Source: CAZXYS01 sp964645005
GTDB lineage: Bacteria; Bacteroidota; Ignavibacteria; Kapaibacteriales; UBA2268
Length of the DNA: 64,000 bases
Direction of reading: 5' to 3'
Assembly (NCBI GenBank): GCA_964645005.1
Contig: CAZXYS010000023.1
Location: 1 to 64,000, forward strand
Shown here: positions 18,055 through 27,183 of the stretch, piece by piece
Layout: each line of letters opens with the position of its first letter
Position numbering within the stretch: position 1 is the stretch's first letter
Notes under the pieces: model-generated
Database searches by the model: none
Seen by the model: the letters and a program-made list of their open reading frames with translations, nothing else
Told to the model about the DNA's origin: nothing
Made by a program: the position numbers and the translations under genes

Positions 18055-18897
18055 TTATTTTTTGATTAAATACTTCTTTTGTTCCTCCTTATACTCTTTT
18101 TTGTAAGGATAATATGAAACAGGATTCGTCAAGATAGACGAAATTTCTATAGATTTTATATTTTCATTTCTCAAATTATCCTTAAATAGATCCCCAAGAG
18201 CTTCCGGAACAAATTGTTCCATCTCATAATGACCGGGATCTATAACCAGTAACCTTTCAAACACGTAATGAAAACTATGATATTTTACATCCGCTGTTAT
18301 GAATGCGTCAACTTCAGCTTTTAGAGCTTCATCAATAAATGAAGAACCGCTTCCGCCAAGAATGGCAATATTTTTCAATCCCTCTTTTTTCTTTCCGGAA
18401 GTATAACGCACAGGTGATTTGCAAATTTCAGAGACTTTCTTGATGAGTTGATCTTCAGTAAGTTTCTCGGGTGCTTCGGCAATAACACCAAGCCCCCGAT
18501 CAGTATAATTTGAATCGGGTGCGAGGAAGTCCTTAACCTTCAATCCCAATCTGTCAGCAAGTATTTTGCTGGTACCTTCGGAATATGCGTCAAATGCCGT
18601 GTGGACTGATATCAGCGCTATTGAATTTTTGATCAGTAAGGTAGTTAATTTCCCGACACGGTCTTCATCGTGAATTTCCATAAGCGGATTAAATATAAGG
18701 GGATGAAATGTTATTATGCAATCTGTTTGTTGGGAAACGGCTTCATTTATTACTTCTTCGTTTAGCTCAAGGGATACTAATATTCTCTGAACATCCTCCA
18801 CACCGCTTTGAATTTGTAATCCTATTCTATCACCTTCCATCGCAGTTTCGGGAGGTAAAACCCGGTTGATCAATCTTAGTAGTTGTGTTAACTGCAT
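18055..18897 (-). CDS. Nif3-like dinuclear metal-centre protein
   Basis: 280 residues matching the NIF3/YbgI/DUF34 family. Metal-ligand regions are visible: TFHPLIF near residue 64, SVHTAFDAY near 98, and FITADVKYHSFHYVFERLLVIDPGHYEMEQ near 205-230, with an invariant E and H pair. The first block usually reads HHP; here FHP replaces the first histidine. These proteins form hexamers with two metal ions per subunit; the physiological substrate is unsettled. It is the short form without the inserted PII-like domain. Confidence 0.88.
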   Translation of the reverse strand: MQLTQLLRLINRVLPPETAMEGDRIGLQIQSGVEDVQRILVSLELNEEVINEAVSQQTDCIITFHPLIFNPLMEIHDEDRVGKLTTLLIKNSIALISVHTAFDAYSEGTSKILADRLGLKVKDFLAPDSNYTDRGLGVIAEAPEKLTEDQLIKKVSEICKSPVRYTSGKKKEGLKNIAILGGSGSSFIDEALKAEVDAFITADVKYHSFHYVFERLLVIDPGHYEMEQFVPEALGDLFKDNLRNENIKSIEISSILTNPVSYYPYKKEYKEEQKKYLIKK

Positions 18898-19077
18898 TCA
18901 AAAACTTCGTATTTGTTTAAACCAGATAAACTACCTTCCATATTATCAAACAATTAATTTGCCAGTTTGTCAATTGTTATAACGTAAACTTACTAAAGTT
19001 TATTTTTTAAATACAATTTTTATGGTTTAAATTACGTTTTTTAATAAAATTATTAACTTATAAATAAATTTTGCAAA

Positions 19078-19851
19078 ATGAAGATATTTAGTATTACTTC
19101 GATTTTATTATTCCTGATATTATCAATTAATATACAGGCGCAAACCAAAGGTGAACCACCCGAGAAAAAGCCTGACTACTCGCCGGATTCCGTCATGATT
19201 TTCGATTCCCCCCGTCCATTAATAGATACAAGGAATCCTGCGGAAACTCTTATCAACTCATGGGGAGGCGATCTGATCTTTTCCTCGCATGGATTTGGCG
19301 CCGGTGTATTTTATAGAAGATATCTGGAAAAAGATCTTAACTTATTCATAAATCTTTACATAACCGGAGCAAGAAATACGGACGAGTTCGAGAAAATCTC
19401 TCCAACCGGTGAAATCATAGTGCCCAAAAAGATCAACAGACTCTTTATGTTCCCGCTAACCTTCGGATTACAGAAAAATGTTTTTAGCAATGTAATATTC
19501 GAAACTTTTCGCCCTTTTTTCACTGCAGGATTCGGTCCAACTTTTATAATATCAACACCTTATGTGCCCGGCAGACATCTAGACGAGGAAATGATAAATG
19601 ATCCCACTAAACATCCGGGCAAAGTCGAATTTTTCAAATCTTTCGGTTCAGCAGAGTTTTATACCCGGTTGGGCGGATTTGCTGGAATAGGTGCTGATAT
19701 TGGCAAGATTGACAAATCAGTTTTAGCTGTAAATGTTAGATATTATTATATACCTTTTGGTGGAGATGGATTGGAAAGTATTCAGGGGAATCCCATCAAT
19801 GATTTCGGTGGATTGTTCTTGTCTCTGACAGTTGGACAAAGATTTGATTGA
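19078..19851 (+). CDS. Secreted protein, probably outer-membrane barrel
   Basis: 257 residues with a signal peptide (cleavage after IQAQ, about residue 22). The mature part has alternating aromatic/polar strands (FGAGVFYRRYLEKDLNLFINLYITG, RPFFTAGFGPTFIIS, LAVNVRYYYIPFGG) and ends in LFLSLTVGQRFD. This is typical of small outer-membrane beta-barrels. I cannot name a family. It is monocistronic. Confidence 0.6.
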   Translation: MKIFSITSILLFLILSINIQAQTKGEPPEKKPDYSPDSVMIFDSPRPLIDTRNPAETLINSWGGDLIFSSHGFGAGVFYRRYLEKDLNLFINLYITGARNTDEFEKISPTGEIIVPKKINRLFMFPLTFGLQKNVFSNVIFETFRPFFTAGFGPTFIISTPYVPGRHLDEEMINDPTKHPGKVEFFKSFGSAEFYTRLGGFAGIGADIGKIDKSVLAVNVRYYYIPFGGDGLESIQGNPINDFGGLFLSLTVGQRFD

Positions 19852-20648
19852 TTTTAAGTTATTACCCTTAATCCTAATTGAACGATATTATTATCACTTA
19901 TGACCATGCAACTATAGTTCACAATACCCTGTATTTTTAATATTAATCCCGGATTCACAATACAAACGCAATTATTGTATTGTGAATTCAAGTTCATGAA
20001 AGCTAATTCCATAAGTCATTATCCGTAGGATCATAGGCTGTGATCAACAGATGATACTCTTGTTCTTATCATTATTAATGCTTTTCAGGGATTGAGAAAT
20101 GATGCTTACCTTAGGTGTAAGGTGCAATTCTTCCCTGGTTTCTGTTTGCTTAGTAATCCTCACATTGTTCAAAAAAAAATAACGGTCTTATATCCAGGCA
20201 AACATTGCTTTTTTGGTGGTCAGTAGAAGTTTAAAAGTGTTGGCATGATTGGAATCTCGGTCAATATCATGATGATTGGAAGTTTGAATGAATAAAGGCG
20301 TGCTGATTAGGTTATTAAAGTCGAGGCTATACCTGAAAGCATATACCAATTGATTAGAAAGAGTATTCCAAAGCTGTATTAAAGTGCTGGTTAAAAATTT
20401 TTATATGCCATGATCAACCTGATAAAGGATGTTATTACATCTATATCAATTGGTTCTGCTCATAGATCTTCGTTATTGTCAATGAACAAAATTATGCTAT
20501 TAAATTTATCAAAAAACAAATTTAGTATTCGTATATATAGTCTTTGCCTTCCATTAATAAAATTGGAAGAGTTTTTACAATAAGAGATAAGAATCCCATT
20601 TACAGGCAGAACACCTGGGAATGGATTATAATCTTATTTTAGTGACCC
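19852..20648. repeat. Long intergenic region with an inverted repeat
   Basis: No gene is seen in about 800 bases. A perfect 13-bp inverted repeat (ATTCACAATACAA at 19953-19965 and its complement at 19975-19987) follows CCCGG. It matches the end sequence of the dispersed element at 12070 and 32882. The remainder is AT-rich and lacks recognisable structure. Confidence 0.5.
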
Positions 20649-20861
20649 CTATTCTAATATAGGTTCCTGTTCAACTTCCTCAAGGGTTTCTACTTCGTCC
20701 CTGTCTTCCTTCAAAAAGTCAGCTTTTACTGAATTAGTTGTAACTTCTTCAGCAGCACTTTTTGTTTTTATGACATCATTTACTTCCGTTACTTCGGAAG
20801 ATTCCGTCTCAGTTGAGAACAAGGCAAGTATATACCATAATATAGCTATTATGAAACTCAT
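20649..20861 (-). CDS. Acidic microprotein A of a tandem family
   Basis: 70 residues. A hydrophobic N-terminus containing AILWYILALF (about residues 5-15) is followed by a Glu/Asp/Thr-rich tail ending in EPILE. The same pattern (AILW[FY], then F[ST], an acidic tail and terminal EPILE) occurs in the two genes just upstream on this strand, at 43 and 39-base spacings. The three probably form one transcript. The N-terminus could be a membrane anchor or signal with the acidic tail outside. No known family is recognised. Confidence 0.65.
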   Translation of the reverse strand: MSFIIAILWYILALFSTETESSEVTEVNDVIKTKSAAEEVTTNSVKADFLKEDRDEVETLEEVEQEPILE

Positions 20862-20904
20862 AATTTTTTAACCTTATATGTTATTTCACATTCTTTTTTC
20901 ATAT

Positions 20905-21124
20905 TTATTCAAGTATCGGTTCAGGGTCCGGTTCTTCTGCTGTCTCGATGATATTCGTCGTCTCCCCGANNNNNNNNNNNNNNNNNNNNNNNNNNNNNNN
21001 NNNNNNNNNNNNNNNNNNNNNNNNNNNNNNNNNNNNNNNNNNNNNNNNNNNNNNNNNNNNNNNNNNNNNTTACGTCGGTAAAGAATACCTGCAAGAACCA
21101 CAAGATTGCTACTAATACGTCCAT
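20905..21124 (-). CDS. Acidic microprotein B, interrupted by an assembly gap
   Basis: The first 18 codons and the last about 20 codons are visible on either side of 100 N. Both ends encode the same residues as microprotein C: the start MDVLVAILWFLQVFFTDV and the end EPDPEPILE. With the gap at its stated size the frame is broken. A true gap of 114 bases would restore a 77-residue protein equal in length to C. A Shine-Dalgarno-like GGAG precedes its ATG. Either a near-identical duplicate or an assembly duplication of C. Confidence 0.5.
20970..21069. other. Assembly gap, 100 N
   Basis: Exactly 100 unknown bases, the usual placeholder length. It lies inside the second of three tandem related genes, where the flanks are duplicated 260 bases away. 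The gap probably results from that repeat. Confidence 0.99.
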
Positions 21125-21163
21125 GCTTTACTCCACTTTTTTTGTTTAACAAACTTTAATGTA

Positions 21164-21397
21164 TTATTCTAAAATCGGTTCAGGGTCCGGTTCTTCTGCT
21201 GTCTCGATGATATTCGTCGTCTCCCCGACTTCATCGATATAGTCAGTATAAATCTGATCTGTCAGCACTTCATCTTCCTGAATGTCGGTGATTGCCGGGT
21301 CATTGTCGATGATCATCTGATCAACTTCCGCCTGCGTGTAGGTTACGTCGGTAAAGAATACCTGCAAGAACCACAAGATTGCTACTAATACGTCCAT
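21164..21397 (-). CDS. Acidic microprotein C of a tandem family
   Basis: 77 residues. The hydrophobic N-terminus (VLVAILWFLQVFF) is followed by about 55 residues rich in Asp, Glu, Thr and Ile, ending EPDPEPILE. It is the first gene of the tandem set. A strong Shine-Dalgarno (GGAGG, 8 bases before the ATG) supports translation. About 660 AT-rich bases separate it from the divergent histidine-kinase gene. No homologue is recognised; a single-span or secreted acidic peptide is inferred. Confidence 0.7.
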   Translation of the reverse strand: MDVLVAILWFLQVFFTDVTYTQAEVDQMIIDNDPAITDIQEDEVLTDQIYTDYIDEVGETTNIIETAEEPDPEPILE

Positions 21398-22062
21398 TAT
21401 AGACCTCCGTAAAATTGTTATAAATATAGTTGTTTTTTATTAAAGAAATATATATGTTGTTTATTTTTCAATGAATTACAATTGCCTGAAAATTTATTTT
21501 ATATAAAATTATTTTCTTCGGGATGAATACTATTAGCCCTTTGTCATTAAGTTAAACTATTGAATTTTTGTAAAAAGAGTTCTATCCCCAAATAAAGAGA
21601 TACCTGCGCCTGCTTTCGCCTGCGAAGTGCGGGTTAAAAGTTGTAATTTACTGATTGGCAAACAAGAAAGGAGATCATCCATGATACTCAATCCTTTGAT
21701 ATATATATAACATCCTTGTTTTAATTTTTAACTGTTTTAAGCAACAGTTAATAATATCCTATGTAAAATTACGTAAATAATTGGAAATAAAAAAAATAAA
21801 ATTTCCAATCATTAAAAACTTTTAACCAACACTTCATGTAGCTTTAATATAACTATAATTTTAAAAAAAACAAAACAAATTTAATTATTTTTTTTTAATA
21901 ATTATATTTGTTTATTAATTTATTTTAATTTTAATTTGTATATACAAAAAAATTTAAACTTGGTCTGCTTTTTGCAGAAATTAATTAAATTTCTTTTTTT
22001 TGTAGCTCAGGAATAATTAATAGAGTTATAATAAATTTACGTTATAAAAATATACGAAAAAG
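21398..22062. other. Long AT-rich divergent intergenic region
   Basis: About 665 bases, very AT-rich, between the microprotein genes and the kinase gene. No coding frame is convincing. It contains poly-A and poly-T tracts and the sigma-54-like site listed at 21961. It probably holds promoters in both directions. Confidence 0.6.
21961..21976 (+). promoter_or_regulatory. Candidate sigma-54 promoter upstream of the kinase gene
   Basis: TGGTCTGCTTTTTGCA has the invariant GG and GC doublets exactly ten bases apart, as in the -24/-12 consensus, and the TTGCA half is perfect. Two positions in the -24 half differ from consensus. Transcription would start near 21987, about 75 bases before the TTG start. 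The kinase is followed by an NtrC-type activator, so a sigma-54 promoter here makes sense. A match by chance cannot be excluded. Confidence 0.35.
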
Positions 22063-24408
22063 TTGAAATTAAGGTTCATACATATTGTTATTATATTGAT
22101 AGCGTCCAGCTCAACGCTGTCGGCTTCCAATAAATATCTTGACAGTCTTGAATCCGAGTTGGAAAATGCGGAAGGCAAAAATAAAATTGAAATATACAAC
22201 GATTTAGCATCTTATTATTATAAAGTTGATAAGAAAGAGAAGAGCCTTGAATATGCTAACAAAGCCCTGAATTTGTCCAGAGATATTGGGAATAAGCTGC
22301 AGGAAGCCTATTCATACAGAAACATGGGGAAAGCACATTACAGCTCCGGCGAATATGAAATGGCTATCAATTATTTCAATTTCGCTTACAGGCTTTTCGA
22401 AGAGCTTAATAACAAAGAAGAAATTGCTAAGACTTTCAATAATTTCGGATCTGCTTACTTGAAGCAGAAGAAATACGATAAAGCAATGTATTTCTATAAA
22501 AAGGGTTTGAAACTTAGGGAAGATCTAGAAGATTATGACGGTATAATGAATTTGAATTTGAATCTTGGCTTGCTTTATTTGAATATGAACAATTTTAAAA
22601 AATCTATAAATCTCTATAAAGATGCTCTAAACACAGCTAAAGAACATGGTACTGAAAAAGAAATAGCCAAGATAAATAATTTTATTGCAAAAGGATATTA
22701 TCGCTGGGATAAATACAACAAGGCTTCCGAGTACGCACTTAAAGAACTAAAATACTGGGAATCTCAGGGCGATAAAGAGAAAATAGGGGCTGTCATTAAC
22801 TTCATAGGGAAGCTTTATTATGATTGGCAGAATTATGAAAAAGCTATAGAATATTATATCCGCTATCTGAATATTGCTGAATCCTTAAATGATTCGGTAA
22901 GTATATCCAAGGCATATATAAATATTGGTAATATATATTTTGATTGGAGCAACTACGAAAAAGCCCAGGAATACTATGGAAAATCTCTGGAGGTGTCCGA
23001 AAAAATTACTGAAACTGGCAGTATATCTGAAAATGCCAAAATTAAAACAAAAAATAATATAGCTATACTTTATAATAATCTTGGCATGGTTAACAAAAAG
23101 ATGGAAAAATACCAGGCTGCCCTTGACTACTGCAAAAAGTCTTTGGAAATAAAAGAAGAACTTGGAGAAGAAGAAAAGAAGATATATCCTTTAACAAGTA
23201 TCGGCGAGATATATTTAAAAACAGGCAACTACGATCAAGCTGCTAAATACGCTAAAGAAAGTCTGGAAATAGCTAAAAAAACCGACGAAATGAAGCTCAT
23301 ACAGGATGCTTACTATCTGCTGTATGAAGTTTATTCCGCATCCAAAAGATATGATATGGCCTTGAATTATCATATTAAATACTCTGCAATAAAAGACAGT
23401 ATATTAAATGAAAAGGTTATAAAAAATATTGAGGATCTGCGGCTTAAATACGAGACCGAAAAGAAAGAACAGGAACTTGAGAAGAAAGCAACTGAAAATG
23501 AACTGCTCAGGAATAAAAATGCTCAGCAGTTAACATTTTTCATAATAGTATCCGGATTAATCCTTATAATATTGGCAGTTATATTCAGCCGCTACCGCCA
23601 GAAGCAAAAAGCCAATCAGATGCTCAGCGAGAAGAATACGCAAATTGTTGAGCAGCACCGCAAGCTGGAGAAATTATTCAAGAAACTTGCCGAAAACGAA
23701 GAGAAACTCCGGGAAGCGAATGCTACCAAGGATAAATTCTTCTCAATTATTGCTCATGACCTAAAAAATCCTTTGCAAGCATTACTTTTGTCGTCTGATC
23801 TACTAGTTAAGTTCAGACATCAATTTGATGAAGTAGAAATGGAGAAGAAACACTTTTACATTAGAAAAACTGCAAAACACATGTCGGAGCTTTTGGAAAG
23901 CCTACTTCAGTGGGCGCGCACTCAGACCGGCAGAATTGATTACAAACCGGAAAGAATTGATATTTCACTGTTGGTAAAGGAGAATATTACGGTTCTGTAT
24001 CCAAATGCCAGTAAGAAAGATATAGAATTCGATAATAAGGTAAGAGATAATACATTTGTCCATGCCGATAAGAACATGTTGACCTCCATTCTTAGAAATC
24101 TGTTGAATAACGCAATTAAATTCTCCAACAAGGGCGGCAAGATCGAAACTATAGCTATTGAGAACGGAGAATTTATGGAAGTTATAGTAAAAGACAATGG
24201 CATAGGAATATCCAAAGAAGATCAGAGTAAGCTTTTCAGATTGGATGTCCACCACACTACTATGGGTACTGATGAAGAAAAGGGTACAGGATTAGGACTT
24301 ATCCTGTGCAAGGAATTTGTCGAGATACACGGAGGCAGGATCGATGTGGAAAGTGAACAAGGTATGGGAAGTACTTTTAAGTTTTATCTGCCAAAGAATT
24401 ATGTTTGA
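22063..24408 (+). CDS. TPR-repeat sensor histidine kinase
   Basis: 781 residues. A signal sequence (1-20) precedes about ten tetratricopeptide repeats (about 25-450), then a transmembrane helix (about 490-510: FFIIVSGLILIILAVIF). A coiled coil follows, then HisKA with the phospho-acceptor in FFSIIAHDLKNPLQ (near 565). The ATPase domain has N box NLLNNAIKFSNKGG, G1 box DNGIGIS and G2 box GTGLGLILCKEFVEIHGG. The TPRs should be periplasmic and sense a protein or envelope signal. The start is TTG at 22063, placing the signal peptide in frame. The adjacent regulator gene, 106 bases downstream, is the likely partner. Confidence 0.9.
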   Translation: MKLRFIHIVIILIASSSTLSASNKYLDSLESELENAEGKNKIEIYNDLASYYYKVDKKEKSLEYANKALNLSRDIGNKLQEAYSYRNMGKAHYSSGEYEMAINYFNFAYRLFEELNNKEEIAKTFNNFGSAYLKQKKYDKAMYFYKKGLKLREDLEDYDGIMNLNLNLGLLYLNMNNFKKSINLYKDALNTAKEHGTEKEIAKINNFIAKGYYRWDKYNKASEYALKELKYWESQGDKEKIGAVINFIGKLYYDWQNYEKAIEYYIRYLNIAESLNDSVSISKAYINIGNIYFDWSNYEKAQEYYGKSLEVSEKITETGSISENAKIKTKNNIAILYNNLGMVNKKMEKYQAALDYCKKSLEIKEELGEEEKKIYPLTSIGEIYLKTGNYDQAAKYAKESLEIAKKTDEMKLIQDAYYLLYEVYSASKRYDMALNYHIKYSAIKDSILNEKVIKNIEDLRLKYETEKKEQELEKKATENELLRNKNAQQLTFFIIVSGLILIILAVIFSRYRQKQKANQMLSEKNTQIVEQHRKLEKLFKKLAENEEKLREANATKDKFFSIIAHDLKNPLQALLLSSDLLVKFRHQFDEVEMEKKHFYIRKTAKHMSELLESLLQWARTQTGRIDYKPERIDISLLVKENITVLYPNASKKDIEFDNKVRDNTFVHADKNMLTSILRNLLNNAIKFSNKGGKIETIAIENGEFMEVIVKDNGIGISKEDQSKLFRLDVHHTTMGTDEEKGTGLGLILCKEFVEIHGGRIDVESEQGMGSTFKFYLPKNYV

Positions 24409-24514
24409 TAACCGTCCTCTCCCCTATAATTTATAACATTTTCTTTCTTAATTATTAACAATTATATTCTGAATAATCAATAATGTCACAACATAAATCC
24501 TTACGGGAATAATA

Positions 24515-25999
24515 ATGAATAAAATCAATGATAATAAAATACTGATCGTTGATGACATACCTTCGAACTTAACAGTACTTCTGGATTATTTATCTGATGA
24601 GGGGTATAATACACTTGTTGCTGAAGATGGCGAAAGTGCACTCAAGAAAGTCAATGAAGAAGTGCCTGACCTTATCTTGATGGATATTATAATGCCCGGT
24701 ATTGATGGGTTCGAGGCATGCCGGCAGCTAAAAAATAATCCTGAAACAAAAGACATACCAGTAATATTTATGTCATCGCTTTCCGATACGATAGATAAAG
24801 TGAAGGGCTTTGAAGTAGGTGGAGTTGATTATATCACTAAGCCTTTCGAACACAAGGAAGTCATTGCAAGAGTAAACACTCATCTGACATTGAAAAATTT
24901 ACAGGAGGAACTTGCCAAAACCAATGAAGAACTAGAAAAACGGGTTCAGGAAAGGACTGCCGATCTTGAGCAGGCTTTGAAGGAAGTTAGTGAATTGAAA
25001 AATCAGATAGAGAAAGAAAAGTTTTACCTGCAGGAAGAGATTAAGCTGGATCATAATTTTGAAAATATAATAAGTGAGAGCAAGCCATTTCAGGATGTGC
25101 TCAGGAAAGTGCAGCAGGTTGCTCTGACTGATTCGACGGTGCTGATATTGGGTGAAACCGGAACAGGCAAGGAATTGATAGCTCGTGCGGTACACGATAA
25201 CAGCAAGAGAAAGAGCCGATCGCTGGTAAAGGTGAACTGCGCTTCCCTGCCTGCTAATTTGATAGAAAGTGAGCTTTTCGGTCATGAGAAGGGAGCTTTT
25301 ACTGGTGCGCTGCAAAGGAAGATCGGGCGTTTCGAGCTGGCGAACGGCGGGACTATTTTTCTTGATGAGATAGGTGATCTGCCGCTGGAGCTGCAGGCAA
25401 AGCTGCTTAGAGTTCTTCAGGAAGGTGAGTTTGAAAGGCTGGGTAATCCGAATACCTTACAGGTAAACACACGCGTTATTGCAGCTACTAACAGAGATCT
25501 TAACAAAGCTATTGCAGATGGGGAATTCAGGCAGGACCTTTTCTATAGATTGAATGTGTTCCCGATTGAATTGCCGCCGCTGCGCGAGAGGAAAGATGAT
25601 ATTCCTCCGCTGGTAAATCACTTCATTAAAAAATATTCGAAGAAGATAGGAAAAAATATAGAGAGGATACCCCAGAATGTTATTCAGTCCCTGGAGAATT
25701 ATGAATGGCCCGGGAATATACGCGAACTGGAGAATGTTATCGAGCGTGCAATAATCCTCTCTTACAATGAAACATTGAGTATCGATGATACTTTTCTGGT
25801 ATCTAATGCTCCCAGCGAAGAGGTGAAACCTACCGAAGCCACTACTCTTGAGGATGTGGAAAGGCAGCATATTGAGAATGTCTTGAAGGAATGTAACTGG
25901 ATTATCGACGGCAATCGCGGCGCTGCGCAAAAACTTGGACTTGCGGCGAGCACGCTGAGAGATAGGATGAGAAAGCTGGAGATAAAGAGACCAGTTTAG
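24515..25999 (+). CDS. Sigma-54-dependent response regulator (REC-AAA+-Fis)
   Basis: 494 residues. The receiver domain (1-120) has acidic pair DD near 13, phospho-acceptor Asp in LILMDIIMPG, MSS and the KPF lysine. A coiled linker (about 125-175) follows. The AAA+ domain has Walker A GETGTGKE, the sigma-54-contacting loop GAFTGA, Walker B GGTIFLDEIGDLP and arginine region FRQDLFYRLNVFPIELPPLRER. The C-terminus is a Fis-type helix-turn-helix (AAQKLGLAASTLRDRMRKL). It activates sigma-54 promoters by ATP-driven open-complex formation and is the presumed partner of the TPR kinase. Confidence 0.95.
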   Translation: MNKINDNKILIVDDIPSNLTVLLDYLSDEGYNTLVAEDGESALKKVNEEVPDLILMDIIMPGIDGFEACRQLKNNPETKDIPVIFMSSLSDTIDKVKGFEVGGVDYITKPFEHKEVIARVNTHLTLKNLQEELAKTNEELEKRVQERTADLEQALKEVSELKNQIEKEKFYLQEEIKLDHNFENIISESKPFQDVLRKVQQVALTDSTVLILGETGTGKELIARAVHDNSKRKSRSLVKVNCASLPANLIESELFGHEKGAFTGALQRKIGRFELANGGTIFLDEIGDLPLELQAKLLRVLQEGEFERLGNPNTLQVNTRVIAATNRDLNKAIADGEFRQDLFYRLNVFPIELPPLRERKDDIPPLVNHFIKKYSKKIGKNIERIPQNVIQSLENYEWPGNIRELENVIERAIILSYNETLSIDDTFLVSNAPSEEVKPTEATTLEDVERQHIENVLKECNWIIDGNRGAAQKLGLAASTLRDRMRKLEIKRPV

Positions 26000-26051
26000 T
26001 GTTTTCAACTGTCCATCAATAAATCGTAACATGAGCTTAAATCAATTTATA

Positions 26052-26624
26052 TTAAATCACCTCAATTTCAACGTCACTTACATGTCTTAACCAAACATTA
26101 GATGCTTTTATCTTTTCCAACAACTTTTTGACTTTCGCTGTCACAATTATTGACAGCGAGCCTTCCGGAATAAATATATCGCTTTTATCCCATGCAGCCA
26201 GGTCGAAGTAGAGTCCCCTTTTCATCTTATAGCGACCACCCAGCGGTATGGGCGGATCTTTAAGGAATACTTCACCTTTAGCATCGTCTATCGGACCGCT
26301 TCTGCCAGTGACGGCGAGCAGGGAATAGCCCTCGATATGTTTTCCCTTCTTATTACGGACTTCTGCGGGATAGGTTTTCCAGCCGGTGATGCTGTTTTCT
26401 TCGAGCGCTGATTTGATTTTTTCGGAGATGAGATAGCCGCTCACCCAGTCGGTATCAATAATGTCGTAGATCTTTTTCCCCATGTAATATTCGAAAACTA
26501 TCGGCTTATCTACCGCGGCTTCGCCGTAAACGTAAGGCTTTTCGTCATCGATCTGGTCAGTTTCGACCAAGAGGTTGCTATCGATGTAGTTGGTGCTGAA
26601 TTCGAAGAAGTTTGAATAGTCCAT
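26052..26624 (-). CDS. Imm11-like (DUF1629-type) protein
   Basis: 190 residues. The central part VSGYLISEKIKSALEENSITGWKTYPAEV resembles the conserved core of the immunity-protein-11/DUF1629 group (v.SerlkelLe....tgwe.yPv.v.....g......Y.ll.v.grsG). The C-terminus has FDLAAWDKSDIFIPEGSLSIIVTAKVKKLLEK, also typical. Related proteins are found beside polymorphic toxins, but no toxin gene is visible here, so an orphan immunity protein is possible. The family assignment is by eye only. Confidence 0.5.
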   Translation of the reverse strand: MDYSNFFEFSTNYIDSNLLVETDQIDDEKPYVYGEAAVDKPIVFEYYMGKKIYDIIDTDWVSGYLISEKIKSALEENSITGWKTYPAEVRNKKGKHIEGYSLLAVTGRSGPIDDAKGEVFLKDPPIPLGGRYKMKRGLYFDLAAWDKSDIFIPEGSLSIIVTAKVKKLLEKIKASNVWLRHVSDVEIEVI

Positions 26625-26703
26625 GGTGTTCTCGCTGTTGGTGATTTATGTCTAAGCAAAATAAAACTTCATAGTTTTAAATCATCAATCAATTTAAATT
26701 TAT

Positions 26704-26916
26704 CTATTTTGAGATAATCAGAAATATCTTTAAAATATTATTCAAAGTGCCGATCTTAAGCGGATAATGATCAGGTATAGTTATTTTATGATTCTCGTCA
26801 TGATAATCAGAAATTAAATGGATATGACTACCCTTTTGCCTGATGATTTTGTAATTGAACTTTGATAACCTTTTCACAAGGGTTACACCATCTATGTCGC
26901 GGGGTAGTTTAGACAT
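26704..26916 (-). CDS. hicA: HicA-type mRNA interferase toxin
   Basis: 70 residues with the HicA double-stranded-RNA-binding-like fold. The N-terminal LPRDIDGVTLVKRLSKFNYKIIRQKGSHIHL carries the catalytic histidine in GSHIHL, and the C-terminal ITIPDHYPLKIGTLNNILK block is typical. HicA cleaves mRNA in a translation-independent way. Its start overlaps the hicB stop by 8 bases, so the two are translationally coupled. Confidence 0.88.
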   Translation of the reverse strand: MSKLPRDIDGVTLVKRLSKFNYKIIRQKGSHIHLISDYHDENHKITIPDHYPLKIGTLNNILKIFLIISK

Positions 26917-27121
26917 TTTCTATTAATTCTTCCTTGATGTAATGAAGTCTAATAATCTTTGGCTTTTCACTTTGATCTTCGAAATGAAGCGCAACAGCTT
27001 CTTTGATATTTTCTTTTAACTCACCAACCGAATCACCCTGCGTAAAAATACTGTATCCCAGTGCTTTTGCTATAAAGCCGCCTTCAATGTCTTCTTCAAT
27101 TACAAATATAATTTCATTCAT
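26909..27121 (-). CDS. hicB: HicB-type antitoxin (short form)
   Basis: 70 residues. The N-terminal strand pattern IIFVIEEDIEGGFIAKALGYSIFTQGDSVGELKENIKEAV is the HicB partial RNase-H fold. No DNA-binding tail is present, as in short HicB proteins. It precedes the toxin gene and overlaps it. It neutralises HicA. The order antitoxin-toxin is usual for this short form. Confidence 0.88.
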   Translation of the reverse strand: MNEIIFVIEEDIEGGFIAKALGYSIFTQGDSVGELKENIKEAVALHFEDQSEKPKIIRLHYIKEELIENV

Positions 27122-27183
27122 TCTATTCCTTTTGTTTTTGATTTATAAACGGTTGAAAAATTTAAAATTACAGTGTAAATTGA

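Noticed and set aside
19948..19990. Inverted repeat considered as an operator site
   Set aside because: The flanks match the dispersed element at 12070 and 32882, so a repeat is the simpler explanation.
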